In this document: positions 33,674 to 42,465 of the stretch, in pieces | How positions within the stretch are numbered: position 1 is the first letter of the stretch | Layout: every line of letters starts with the position of its first letter | Position numbers and translations under genes: made by a program | Source: an uncultured Bacilli bacterium | GTDB taxonomy: Bacteria > Bacillota_I > Bacilli_A > RF39 > UBA660 | DNA: 54,970 nucleotides | Direction of reading: 5' to 3' | Assembly: GCA_934086935.1 (NCBI GenBank) | Contig: CAKOIQ010000007.1 | Span: forward strand, 1 to 54,970 | The notes under the pieces: generated by a model | The model's input: the letters and a program-made list of their open reading frames with translations, nothing else | What the model was told of the DNA's origin: nothing | The model's database searches: none

Positions 33674-34861
33674 ATGAAAAAGAAAAGATTGAAAATAGGG
33701 CTATTTATAGATAATTTTTATCCAGCAATTGATGGAGTTGTTATAGCTGTTGATAATATTGCGAGGGAATTATCAGAAAATAATGATGTTATAGTAGTTG
33801 CTCCTTATATGGGAGATAATTCAAAAGATTTAGATCATCATTATACAATTAAAAGAATGGGAAGTATTCCTATGCCAATTGGAGAATATCGAATAGTTAC
33901 ACATAAATTTAGTTTTTCATCTTCTTTTAAAGAATTAATAAAAGAAAATTTTGATATCATTCATATACATTCACCATTTAATATTGGTAAGCTAGGAGTT
34001 AAAGTAGCAAAATATTTAAATATTCCTTGTGTATGTACAGTCCATACTAGATTTGATTATGAAGTAAAGAGATTTGCTAAAAATGAATATATTGTTAATT
34101 TAATTATGAAGGGGTTTATGAATGTTTTTAATGATTGTGATAAATGTATTGTAGTAAATGAGTTTTTAGAAGACGAATTACATACATTTGGATATAAGTA
34201 TAAACCAATTACTATTTATAATGGAACTGAATTATTACCACTTAAAAATAAAGAAGAAGCAAATAATTTAATTAATAAATTGTATGATATTAAAAGTGAT
34301 GAAAATATACTATTATTTGTTGGAAGACTCATAGATATTAAAAATATTTTCTTTCTTGCTGATGTTTTAAAGAAACTTAAAAACGATGGAGTTAGATTTA
34401 AAATGTTTTTTGTAGGAACTGGTCCAGATGAAAATAAATTAAAGAGTATGATAAGTAATTATAAGTTAAATGATGTTGTTTATTTTACAGGTAAAATAGC
34501 TGATAGAAATTATTTATCTGCTTTATATTCAAGGAGTGATTTATTATTGTTTCCATCATTAATGGATACCTCTAGTTTGGTAAGAATTGAAGCAGCAGTT
34601 AATGAAACACCAGGATTATTTATAAAAGATAGTTTGGTTGGTAAAATGATTAAAGATAATTTTAATGGATTTAATTCAAATATGAATGTAGATGATTATG
34701 AAAAGAAAATCATAGATATTATTAATAATAAAAAATTATTAGATAGAGTATCCAAAAATGCCAAAAAGACATTGGGTAAAAGCTGGAAAGATGTTACTAA
34801 AGAAACTTATAATTTATATTTAAAAATGATAAATAAGTTTAAAAAAGATAGGAATAATTAA
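33674..34861 (+). CDS. Family-4 glycosyltransferase (diacylglycerol glucosyltransferase-like)
   Basis: A 395-residue GT-B glycosyltransferase. The N-terminal domain starts IGLFIDNFYPAIDGVV, with HIHSPFNIGKLG and CTVHTRFDYEV. The C-terminal donor domain has VGRLIDIKN, FVGTGPDE, LFPSLMDTSS and the ExxxxxxxE-type region VRIEAAVNETPG. Similar proteins make mono- or diglucosyldiacylglycerol, the glycolipid anchor of lipoteichoic acid, which fits the LtaS-like gene at 40.4 kb. That link is inference. The stop overlaps the next start. Confidence 0.85.
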   Translation: MKKKRLKIGLFIDNFYPAIDGVVIAVDNIARELSENNDVIVVAPYMGDNSKDLDHHYTIKRMGSIPMPIGEYRIVTHKFSFSSSFKELIKENFDIIHIHSPFNIGKLGVKVAKYLNIPCVCTVHTRFDYEVKRFAKNEYIVNLIMKGFMNVFNDCDKCIVVNEFLEDELHTFGYKYKPITIYNGTELLPLKNKEEANNLINKLYDIKSDENILLFVGRLIDIKNIFFLADVLKKLKNDGVRFKMFFVGTGPDENKLKSMISNYKLNDVVYFTGKIADRNYLSALYSRSDLLLFPSLMDTSSLVRIEAAVNETPGLFIKDSLVGKMIKDNFNGFNSNMNVDDYEKKIIDIINNKKLLDRVSKNAKKTLGKSWKDVTKETYNLYLKMINKFKKDRNN

Positions 34862-35748
34862 TGATACTTAATGTTAGTGCTAGAACTGATATTGTAGCTT
34901 TCTATTCTGATTGGTTTATAAATAGATATAAGGAAGGATTTGTAGATGTTAGAAATCCTTTTAATCCCAAACTTGTTAGTAGAATTTATTTTGATGATGT
35001 TGACTTAATTTTATTTTGTACAAAGAATCCAATTCCAATATTAAATAAAATTAAATTAATTGATAAACCAATTTTATTTCATGTAACAATTACACCATAT
35101 AAAAAAGACATTGAACCTAATGTTCCTTCTAAAAGTGAAATTATAGAAGCTGTAAAGAAACTTTCTTTGATAGTTGGTAAAGATAATTTATATATTAGGT
35201 ATGATCCAATATTTATTAGTAAAAAGTATAGTGTTAATTATCATTTAAAAGCTTTTGATAAGTTATGTCATTTACTTAATGGTTATGTTAATAAGATTAT
35301 TGTTTCTTTTATTGATAATTATAAGAATGTTAGAAAGAATGAAAGTATACTTGGTTTTAAAGAGTTTAATGAAAATGATTATAAATTAATTGGTGAAGGT
35401 TTTAGCAAGAGTGCTAAAGCTAATAATATGACTGTTCAGACGTGTTTTGAAGATAGAAATTTAACTGAATATGGATTTATTAAGGGTGAATGTTTATCTA
35501 AGGAATTAGCTTTTAAATTAACTAATAAAGTATATAAAAAATGGACTTCGAGAAAAGAAGGTAAATGTGAATGTGCTCAAATGGTAGATATTGGTGTTTA
35601 TAATTCTTGTAAGCATTTTTGTAAGTATTGTTATGCTAATTTTGATGAGAAAGTGGTAATTAATAATTTTAATACGCATGATTCTAATTCTTCTTTATTA
35701 GTTGGTCACTTAGAAAAAGATGATAATATTAAATTTAGAAAGAAATAG
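34861..35748 (+). CDS. DUF1848 family protein with a C-terminal CX3CX2C motif
   Basis: A 295-residue protein of the DUF1848 family (start LNVSARTDIVAFYSDWF, then NPFNPKLVSRI and ILFCTKNPIP). The C-terminus has CECAQMVD and the cluster SCKHFCKYCYANF, whose CX3CX2C spacing is that of the radical-SAM iron-sulfur motif. In radical SAM enzymes it normally sits near the N-terminus. The barrel strands precede it here, so a permuted radical-SAM-like fold is plausible. The function is unknown. It overlaps the glycosyltransferase stop by one base. Confidence 0.82.
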   Translation: MILNVSARTDIVAFYSDWFINRYKEGFVDVRNPFNPKLVSRIYFDDVDLILFCTKNPIPILNKIKLIDKPILFHVTITPYKKDIEPNVPSKSEIIEAVKKLSLIVGKDNLYIRYDPIFISKKYSVNYHLKAFDKLCHLLNGYVNKIIVSFIDNYKNVRKNESILGFKEFNENDYKLIGEGFSKSAKANNMTVQTCFEDRNLTEYGFIKGECLSKELAFKLTNKVYKKWTSRKEGKCECAQMVDIGVYNSCKHFCKYCYANFDEKVVINNFNTHDSNSSLLVGHLEKDDNIKFRKK

Positions 35749-35762
35749 ATTTGTGTTATAAT
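35734..35762 (+). promoter_or_regulatory. Promoter for the cysteine-rich protein
   Basis: TTTAGA, 17-base spacer, TATAAT, overlapping the end of the DUF1848 gene. The -35 is weak. Confidence 0.45.
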
Positions 35763-35799
35763 AATTTAAGGCGGGTTAATAATAATTAAAGGAGGACTT

Positions 35800-36024
35800 A
35801 TGGAAGATAAAGAAAAAGAATTATGTCATTGCTGTGACTGTGAAGATTGTGAAGAAATGGAATGCTCATGTGACTGCTGTGATTGCGAAGATTGCGATGA
35901 ATGTGACTGCTGTGATTGCGAAGATTGCGATGAATGTGACTGCTGTGACTGTGAAGATTGCGATTGCGATGAATCTTGTGACTGTGGTTGTCAAGAAGAA
36001 CATTCTTGTAAATGTAAGAAATAA
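35800..36024 (+). CDS. Cysteine-rich metallothionein-like repeat protein
   Basis: A 74-residue acidic protein with 27 cysteines (36%), Asp and Glu filling most remaining positions. The 11-residue unit C-x-C-C-x-C-x-x-C-x-x occurs four times (residues 9-19, 24-34, 35-45, 46-56; the last is modified), followed by a C-x-C end. It has a strong SD (AAAGGAGG), own promoter and terminator. Metal sequestration in the cytoplasm is the natural inference; no signal peptide is present. It does not match known metallothionein families that I can recognise. The start is supported by the SD. Confidence 0.7.
   Translation: MEDKEKELCHCCDCEDCEEMECSCDCCDCEDCDECDCCDCEDCDECDCCDCEDCDCDESCDCGCQEEHSCKCKK
35869..35967 (+). 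repeat. 33-bp in-frame tandem repeat, three copies
   Basis: Copies at 35869-35901 and 35902-35934 are identical. The third, 35935-35967, differs by synonymous and small changes near its end. Near-identity at DNA level suggests recent expansion and room for copy-number variation. Confidence 0.85.
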
Positions 36025-36048
36025 GGTAGATTTAAATCTACTTTTTTT
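36023..36048 (+). terminator. Rho-independent terminator
   Basis: GTAGATTT/AAATCTAC stem with seven T, right after the cysteine-rich gene. Confidence 0.8.
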
Positions 36049-36095
36049 ATTTGAATTTATGATATACTTGTTGTAATAGTGTAAGAGGTGATTTT

Positions 36096-36320
36096 ATGCC
36101 AATGCTTGGTTATAAAAGAAAATTTAAAAATATGGATTCTTTAAAGGATGATGTTTTTATTATTAATTTTGATTTAAAATATAGTGATGCTGGGGCTTTA
36201 CATATAAATAATGAGATAGAAAGTCCTTATGTTTATTCGATTGGTCATGAAACTAATAATATGATTGATTCTTATTTAACTAAAGATATTATAAATGATT
36301 ATGATAGGATTATTATTTAG
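36096..36320 (+). CDS. Hypothetical protein, 74 residues
   Basis: An intact small frame with SD GAGGTGA before the ATG. The product has a basic start (GYKRKFKN) and an acidic rest, with no membrane segment and no recognised family. It lies in an accessory patch of unrelated small genes. Confidence 0.45.
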   Translation: MPMLGYKRKFKNMDSLKDDVFIINFDLKYSDAGALHINNEIESPYVYSIGHETNNMIDSYLTKDIINDYDRIII

Positions 36321-36392
36321 AAAATGATTAATTCTAAGGGTATTTTTATTAGGTATAAATTAAAATGATATTTTGAAGTGAGTTGTTAATAA

Positions 36393-36770
36393 ATGAATAA
36401 AGAAGAAATTATTGAAATTCTTAATAAGTATAATTTTGATAAGAAAGAGTTTTATGTTATCTCTGGTGCTGCTTTGGTATTAAGGGGTGTAATTAATAAG
36501 ACAAAGGATATAGATATATGTGTTTCTAATAATTACTTTAATATTTTACTTAATACTTTTCATTGTGTTTATGAAAGAACTAATGAATTTAAAAAAGATA
36601 TTTATATGATTGATGATGTTATTAATTTTGGTGTTAGTTTTAAACCAAATAACTATGAAATAGTAAGTGGATTTAAAGTCGCATCATTAAAAGATTGTTT
36701 TATTTTGAAAAAGTTTTTAAACAGAGATAAGGATAAAGAGATACTTAAAATATTAAAAAAATTATTATAA
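36393..36770 (+). CDS. Minimal nucleotidyltransferase-like protein
   Basis: A 125-residue protein with the polymerase-beta-type signature ISGAALVLRG...DIDICVSN (Gly-Ser-like box, then DxD). The third acidic residue is not obvious. Such small proteins are often antitoxin- or AbiEii-related, but no partner toxin is adjacent. The SD is weak. Confidence 0.5.
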   Translation: MNKEEIIEILNKYNFDKKEFYVISGAALVLRGVINKTKDIDICVSNNYFNILLNTFHCVYERTNEFKKDIYMIDDVINFGVSFKPNNYEIVSGFKVASLKDCFILKKFLNRDKDKEILKILKKLL

Positions 36771-36789
36771 TTTAGTGAGGGGTAGGTAT

Positions 36790-37104
36790 ATGATTCTTTG
36801 GATATTTATATTATTTTTTTCTTTCGTTTTATTTCTCATGGGATTACTTTATATTTCTAAAAGAATAACAAAGTTTGGTATTAAGAATAAATACATTTCT
36901 TTTCTTATTGTAGGAATGTTTATTTTATTGTTAACAATACTTCTTAATTTTACAACCGCTATTATTATTTTTCTTAATTATTTATTGATATGGATTTTAA
37001 TGGATTTAATTTTTATGCTAATTAAGAAATTAAGAGGGAAAGATTTTGAATATTATATAGCTGGTATTACAGCGATTATTTGTTCAACTATTTATGTTAT
37101 TTAA
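36790..37104 (+). CDS. Small polytopic membrane protein
   Basis: A 104-residue protein with three to four hydrophobic helices (about 2-22, 33-55, 56-75, 88-104). ATG 36790 follows SD GAGGGGTAGG; the longest frame's GTG lies in that SD. The pattern recalls the membrane domain in front of some YkuE-type phosphoesterases, so it may be a truncated relic. I cannot prove this. Confidence 0.45.
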   Translation: MILWIFILFFSFVLFLMGLLYISKRITKFGIKNKYISFLIVGMFILLLTILLNFTTAIIIFLNYLLIWILMDLIFMLIKKLRGKDFEYYIAGITAIICSTIYVI

Positions 37105-37198
37105 TGAAAACGGGTTGTATATCTGAATATTTGTTTATTGATTTACAATCTAAATAAAATGCGATGACTTTTGTAAAAGAGATATGTTATAATTTTTC

Positions 37199-37408
37199 TT
37201 GAATTTAAATGTGCATTTGAATATTGAACATCCGAGAAGTTCAACTTGTAATTGTCCTTTTGCTGAAGACAGAAGAGTTATCTGTAAGCATGTTGTTGCA
37301 ACATACTTTGAGGCAGTTCCGGGCAGTGCAGAGGATTCTGAAAAAGAACAAGAAAGATTAGAAATGAAATACGAAGATTTTATCAGAAATCATAATATAG
37401 ATGATTAA
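37199..37408 (+). pseudogene. SWIM zinc-finger protein, 5'-truncated remnant
   Basis: The frame contains the SWIM signature CxCx(n)CxH: STCNCPFAEDRRVICKHVVATYF, followed by an acidic helix. The normal N-terminal part of such proteins is missing, no ATG or SD fits (the frame opens at a TTG), and the surroundings are AT-rich non-coding. A TATAAT lies just upstream at 37189-37194, so transcription is possible. I treat it as a relic, though a very short SWIM protein cannot be excluded. Confidence 0.5.
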
Positions 37409-37433
37409 CTAAATAGAAAAGAAGGAGAAAACT

Positions 37434-37994
37434 ATGAAGAGAAAATTTTTGTTTATTTTAGTATTTGGAATTGTTATTTTGGGGTTAACTGGCTGTAGTA
37501 AAGATAATTTAGAACAGGCTAAGAAAGATTTACAAGAATCATACGAGAAGCATGGTGATGTCGAAAAAGAAACTGTAGATGTTTTAGTATCAAAATTTAA
37601 TGCCGAAGTTGTTAATAATAGTTCATTAAATCCGGCCTCAACTGATTATTTAACTGAAAATGATGGTCAATATTGGTATGGTTTAATTGATGGAATTTAT
37701 TTAGTTGTTGTTCCTGAAAATTATACAGGTGATAAAACAACTGAAATTGTAAATTACACGCTTTTATATGTTGATAAAGCTAGCAAATATGAAAAAGATG
37801 CTACTTCATATATTAAGTATTTACTTAAAGCTAACAATGATGAGTTTACTGATGCAGAAATGGATGATTTGCTAAAAGATGTAAAAACAAAAGCTAATTC
37901 TGGTAAAACAGCTAATAATGGAAAAGGTATTTCAATTGGTTATACAGATAATGATGAAAAATATCAATATCAGGTATTAAGACTATATAAATAA
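37434..37994 (+). CDS. Putative lipoprotein
   Basis: A 186-residue secreted protein with a type II signal peptide and lipobox LTGC (Cys21 as lipidated residue). The mature part starts with a helical charged segment and continues with mixed alpha/beta sequence, including DGQYWYGLIDGIYLVVVPENY. No known family recognised. SD AAGGAG is well placed. Confidence 0.7.
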   Translation: MKRKFLFILVFGIVILGLTGCSKDNLEQAKKDLQESYEKHGDVEKETVDVLVSKFNAEVVNNSSLNPASTDYLTENDGQYWYGLIDGIYLVVVPENYTGDKTTEIVNYTLLYVDKASKYEKDATSYIKYLLKANNDEFTDAEMDDLLKDVKTKANSGKTANNGKGISIGYTDNDEKYQYQVLRLYK

Positions 37995-38058
37995 TTATAA
38001 ATTAATAAGCATTTAAAAATTTTATGGGCGGTTTTGTGAAATAAAAAAGGAGGTAGTA

Positions 38059-38913
38059 ATGAGGAAAATTGGAGATAGATATACTAACAATATTTTTGAG
38101 AATATTAAACATATAGATGAATATGGAAATGCATATTGGTATGCTAGGGAACTTTCAAAAGTTTTAGAGTATAAAGACTGGAGAAATTTCTTAAAGGTTT
38201 TAAATAAAGCAAAAGAAGCTTGTAAAAATTCTGGATTTAATATAGATGAACAACTTGTTGAGGTCAACAAGTTGTCAAAAAGAAATAATAATGCAACTGC
38301 TAATATACAAGATTATAAACTTTCAAGATATATATGTTATTTAATAGTGCAAAATGCTGACCCAAATAAAGAAGTTGTTGCTTTAGGTCAAACTTATTTT
38401 GCTATTCAAACAAGAAAACAAGAGATTACTGAACAAGAATATGATTCTTTATCTGATGATGAGAAAAGATTTTATCAAAGAAGGTTAACAAAACATGGTA
38501 ACTATAGTTTACAAAAAATAGCTGTTTCATCTGGTGTTAAAAATATGGCTGAATTTCACAATGCAGGTTATAAGGGACTTTATAATGGCGAAACAGCTGA
38601 TGATATATTTAAAAGAAAAAAATTAAGATACCGTGAAGATATTCTAGATAACATGAATGAAGATGAGTTGGTTGCTAATTTATTTAGAATAAATCAAACA
38701 AAACAGAAACTTATAAGGGATAATGTAAAAGATGAAAAAACTGCAAAAGATGTACATTATAAAGTTGGTAAAAAGGTTAGAAAGGCGATTGCTGATATTG
38801 GAGGAATGATGCCTGAGGACATGCCTACTCCTGAAAAAAGTCTAAAAGAGCTTGAAAAGGAAAAGAAAAAATTAGAAAATAATGATGTAAAGAAAATTAA
38901 CAGTAGAAATTGA
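38059..38913 (+). CDS. dinD: DNA damage-inducible protein DinD
   Basis: A 284-residue protein with the BRO-N-like N-terminal domain (YWYARELSKVLEYKDWRNF) and the DinD body (KLSRYICYLIVQNADP, LGQTYFAIQTRKQE, AGYKGLYNGETADDI). E. coli DinD inhibits RecA filament function. SD AAGGAGG. No LexA-type operator is visible upstream. It sits among accessory genes, so horizontal acquisition is likely. Confidence 0.88.
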   Translation: MRKIGDRYTNNIFENIKHIDEYGNAYWYARELSKVLEYKDWRNFLKVLNKAKEACKNSGFNIDEQLVEVNKLSKRNNNATANIQDYKLSRYICYLIVQNADPNKEVVALGQTYFAIQTRKQEITEQEYDSLSDDEKRFYQRRLTKHGNYSLQKIAVSSGVKNMAEFHNAGYKGLYNGETADDIFKRKKLRYREDILDNMNEDELVANLFRINQTKQKLIRDNVKDEKTAKDVHYKVGKKVRKAIADIGGMMPEDMPTPEKSLKELEKEKKKLENNDVKKINSRN

Positions 38914-38930
38914 AAGTAGAAGTGAAAGTA

Positions 38931-39785
38931 ATGAATAATGAAAATTTAAATAAAACAAATATAAATTGGTATCCAGGACATATGAAAAAAACTAAGGATG
39001 AACTTAAGAAAGTTATGCCTTATATAGATATTGTTTATGAAGTTATTGATGCTAGAATACCTTATTCATCTAAGATTAAAGATATTGATAGTATTATAAG
39101 AAATAAGACAAGAATTTTAATTATGTCTAAGAAAGATTTGTGTGATATTAATGTGACTAATTCTTGGATTAAATATTATGAAGAAATGGGTTATAAAGTA
39201 TTATTAATTGATTTAAATGATCAAAATGATTATAAAAAGATTACTTTATTAACTAATGATTTAGTTAGTCATATTAATGAAAAGAGAAAGGCTAATGGTT
39301 TAAAAGAAAAAGAAATTAAGGCTTGTGTTTTAGGTATACCTAATGTAGGTAAAAGTACTTTAATAAATAAGTTAGCTGGCAAAAAAGTATCTAAAGTTGG
39401 TAATTTACCGGGAGTTACTAAAAGTCTTACTTGGCTTAAAACCCAATATAAATTGCTTATATTAGATACTCCTGGTATTTTATGGCCTAAGTTTGATGAT
39501 GAAAAGGTCGCTTTTAATTTAGCAAGTATGACAGCAATTAAAGAAGATGTTTTACCAATTGGAGATATTGCTTACTATATTCTTAATACTTTAAGTAAAT
39601 ATTATCCAGAGATATTAAATAGTAGATATAAAATAGATAAAGTTACTGATGATAGTTTTGATATTATTGCAAAGAATATTGGAGCTATTAGTAATGGTGA
39701 AGTTGATTATACTAGAGTATATAAAATGATTATTAATGATGTTAAACAAGAATATATTAAGGGAATTACTTTTGATAGGAGATAA
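38931..39785 (+). CDS. rbgA: RbgA/YlqF ribosome-biogenesis GTPase
   Basis: The 284-residue protein is a circularly permuted GTPase for late 50S assembly. The early part has NWYPGHMKKT and the G4-type MSKKD, then P-loop GIPNVGKSTL, LPGVTKSL and DTPGIL. I use ATG 38931, which matches the usual N-terminus before NWYPGHM; the longest frame starts at a TTG overlapping the dinD stop. It is followed by rnhB, the same pair as in Bacillus. Confidence 0.94.
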   Translation: MNNENLNKTNINWYPGHMKKTKDELKKVMPYIDIVYEVIDARIPYSSKIKDIDSIIRNKTRILIMSKKDLCDINVTNSWIKYYEEMGYKVLLIDLNDQNDYKKITLLTNDLVSHINEKRKANGLKEKEIKACVLGIPNVGKSTLINKLAGKKVSKVGNLPGVTKSLTWLKTQYKLLILDTPGILWPKFDDEKVAFNLASMTAIKEDVLPIGDIAYYILNTLSKYYPEILNSRYKIDKVTDDSFDIIAKNIGAISNGEVDYTRVYKMIINDVKQEYIKGITFDRR

Positions 39786-39787
39786 TT

Positions 39788-40429
39788 ATGCTTGAATATG
39801 AAAATGAATTATATAAGCAGGGTATAACTTTAATAGCTGGGGTTGATGAAGTTGGACGTGGTCCTTTAGTTGGACCTGTTGTAACAGCGGCAGTTATTTT
39901 ACCTAAAGGATATTTTTTAGAAGGTATTAATGATTCCAAAAAATTAACGGAAAAACAAAGAGATAAATATTATGACATTATTATGAGAGATGCTTTAGCG
40001 GTTAGTATTGGTATGAAAGATAATAAGGTCATTGATGAGGTTAATATTTATGAAGCTACTAAGTTAGCAATGTATGATGCAATTAATGGTTTAAAAATAA
40101 AACCAGAACATGTTTTAATTGATGCAATGAAGTTAGAAAAGTTAGATATTCCTTCAACTTCAATAATTAAAGGGGATGCAAAAAGTGAAGCAATTGCGGC
40201 AGCATCAATTATTGCTAAGGTTACCAGAGATAGAATGATGATTGAATTATCTAAGAAATTTCCAGAGTATGGATTTGAAAAACATAAGGGATATCCAACT
40301 AAAGCACACATAGAAAATGTAAAGAAGTATGGATTACTTGATAATTACAGGTTTACTTTTAGACCTATAAGTGATTTAATAAAGCAAGGTGGTAAATTTG
40401 AAGGAGAGATTAGGAAAACGAATAATTAA
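39788..40429 (+). CDS. rnhB: Ribonuclease HII
   Basis: A 213-residue nuclease that removes ribonucleotides from DNA. Catalytic acids lie in AGVDEVGRGPLVGP and in VLIDAMKL. ASIIAKVTRD, the Tyr-Gly-Phe-rich turn and HKGYPTKAH are conserved. The start follows rbgA by two bases. The end overlaps the next gene. Confidence 0.96.
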   Translation: MLEYENELYKQGITLIAGVDEVGRGPLVGPVVTAAVILPKGYFLEGINDSKKLTEKQRDKYYDIIMRDALAVSIGMKDNKVIDEVNIYEATKLAMYDAINGLKIKPEHVLIDAMKLEKLDIPSTSIIKGDAKSEAIAAASIIAKVTRDRMMIELSKKFPEYGFEKHKGYPTKAHIENVKKYGLLDNYRFTFRPISDLIKQGGKFEGEIRKTNN

Positions 40430-42464
40430 TAATTCTGTGGGTTTGAGTTTATTAATTTTTTTATTTGAAGTAATAGTTAAAATTAATACTAAAAATAATT
40501 TATTAGATTGGTCTTTAGTTAGAATTTTAATTAGTTCAATGATTTTTGGAACTATTTTAGGAACTATATCTTCATTATTTAGTAATAAGGGATCTAAAAT
40601 ATTTAATACAGTTGTTTCCATAATATATGGTATATATATTTGGTCAGAAATAAACTTATTTACTTATATGGGATTTTTTATGGGAATAGGTAATGCTGAA
40701 CAAGGAACTAAGATTACTGATTATATTAAAGATTTTATTATGGCTTCTAAATGGCAATCTTATTTAGTTTTGGTACCTTTAATATTATATTTATTATATA
40801 TATGGATATTTAAGAGAATGTTTAGAGTACATAAATTAAATAAGACTGTTTATTTTAAATTTAAAATAGAGACTGGGATGTCTAAAGCACTTACAATGGG
40901 TGCTACTTTATGTTTTGTTCTAATTTTAGGATTTTTATATTATGGAACTTTAAGAGTAGGATTTATGCAAAATAAAGTTCAAAGTATAAAAAATACTGAG
41001 TTAATAGGTACTTCTGATTATTCTAATTTGTCTGTTAGTCAATTCGGGGTATCTGTTTATGGAGTATCTGATTTAATTGTAACTACTTTTAATATAGATA
41101 TAAGTTCAGATATTGATAATAATTATAGTAATAACAATAATAATAGTGTTATTACAGATAATACTAGAACTATTGATGATACTGCGTGGAAAGATGTTAT
41201 AGCTAATGAAAAGAATAGCACTTATAATAAATTAAATAATTATTTTATTAATAGAGAAATTACTGATAAAAATGAATATACAGGAATATTTGAAGGTAAA
41301 AATTTAATTGTTGTATTAATGGAATCTGTTAATATGATTTCTATTAATGAAAAAGAATTTCCTACAATATATAAATTATGGAGTGAAGGTATTAGTTTTA
41401 GAAATAATTATTCTCCTAGAAATAATTGTAGTACTGGTAATAATGAAATGACTTCAATGACTAGTTTATTTACAATTAATAATACGTGTACTGCTAATAA
41501 ATATCGTAGAAATGTTTATCCGGAAGCAGTATTTAATGTCTTTAATAATGCAGGATATCAAACTTCAAGTTATCATGATTATGCGGAATTTTATTATTAT
41601 AGAACAATAATACATCCTAATATGGGTAGTATGAAATATCGCAATGTTAAGGATTTAAAGATTAAATGGAGTAGTGTATATCAAGAATGGCCTAGTGATG
41701 TAGAATTAGTTGAAAAAGCTACACCATACTTTATTGATCAAGATAAATTTATGGTTTATTTAACTAGTGTTACTACTCATCAACCTTATACAGTATCTTC
41801 TGAAAATGGAGATAAACATTTAAGCGAATTTGATGAATATGATTATAGTAAGCCAGTTAAGAGATATATGTCTAAGATGAAAGAATTAGATGCTGCTTTA
41901 AAATTACTTTTAGAAAATTTAGATAAAGCAGGTAAATTAGATGATACAGTTATAGCGTTATTTTGTGATCATTATCCTTATGGTTTGACAACTAGACAAA
42001 TTAATTCGGTATTAGATTATGATGTAACTGTTAATGGTGAAGTAGATAGAACACCAATGATTATTTATAATAGTGCAACTAAAGGACAACAAATTACTAA
42101 ATATACATCTATTATAGATTTACTTCCAACATTACTTAATATGTTTAATTTAGATTATGATCCAAGATTATATTTAGGACATGATGTATTTAGCGATTAT
42201 AGTGATAGAACCGTATTTGCTGATGGTTCATGGCAAGATAGTGTTGGTTATTATAGTGCTACTACTGGTAAGTTTAGTCCTAAAGATGAAAGTAAAACAT
42301 ATACTTCTGATGAGTTATATGAAATAAATTCAGAAATAACTACTAGACAAAAGATGAGTGCTTTAGCTATTAAGAATGATTATTTTAATTATAGAAATAA
42401 AGCTATTACTAAATATAATAATGAACATCAAACTGTTACAGATGTAACTGAAAGTGAGGAATAA
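40398..42464 (+). CDS. Lipoteichoic acid synthase-like sulfatase
   Basis: A roughly 688-residue membrane enzyme with about five N-terminal helices (residues 12-190) and an extracellular sulfatase-fold domain. Metal and active-site residues are Glu in VVLMESVN, the candidate catalytic Thr in CSTGNNEMTS, His in TTHQPY, and Asp-His in FCDHYPYG. LtaS-type enzymes polymerise glycerolphosphate from phosphatidylglycerol. I favour a TTG start at 40398, preceded by AAGGTGG; GTG 40389 is the alternative and no ATG fits. It overlaps rnhB by 32 bases. Confidence 0.82.
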   Translation: MKERLGKRIINNSVGLSLLIFLFEVIVKINTKNNLLDWSLVRILISSMIFGTILGTISSLFSNKGSKIFNTVVSIIYGIYIWSEINLFTYMGFFMGIGNAEQGTKITDYIKDFIMASKWQSYLVLVPLILYLLYIWIFKRMFRVHKLNKTVYFKFKIETGMSKALTMGATLCFVLILGFLYYGTLRVGFMQNKVQSIKNTELIGTSDYSNLSVSQFGVSVYGVSDLIVTTFNIDISSDIDNNYSNNNNNSVITDNTRTIDDTAWKDVIANEKNSTYNKLNNYFINREITDKNEYTGIFEGKNLIVVLMESVNMISINEKEFPTIYKLWSEGISFRNNYSPRNNCSTGNNEMTSMTSLFTINNTCTANKYRRNVYPEAVFNVFNNAGYQTSSYHDYAEFYYYRTIIHPNMGSMKYRNVKDLKIKWSSVYQEWPSDVELVEKATPYFIDQDKFMVYLTSVTTHQPYTVSSENGDKHLSEFDEYDYSKPVKRYMSKMKELDAALKLLLENLDKAGKLDDTVIALFCDHYPYGLTTRQINSVLDYDVTVNGEVDRTPMIIYNSATKGQQITKYTSIIDLLPTLLNMFNLDYDPRLYLGHDVFSDYSDRTVFADGSWQDSVGYYSATTGKFSPKDESKTYTSDELYEINSEITTRQKMSALAIKNDYFNYRNKAITKYNNEHQTVTDVTESEE

Positions 42465-42465
42465 T

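Noticed and set aside
35869..35967. CRISPR-like repeat array
   Set aside because: The 33-bp units are directly adjacent without spacers and stay in frame inside a coding gene.
35834..36076. 80-codon frame over the cysteine-rich gene
   Set aside because: Shadow produced by the 33-bp repeat in another frame; the 35800 frame has the SD and the ordered Cys pattern.
38022..38270. 82-codon minus-strand ORF opposite dinD
   Set aside because: Antisense shadow of the conserved dinD N-terminus with no recognisable product.
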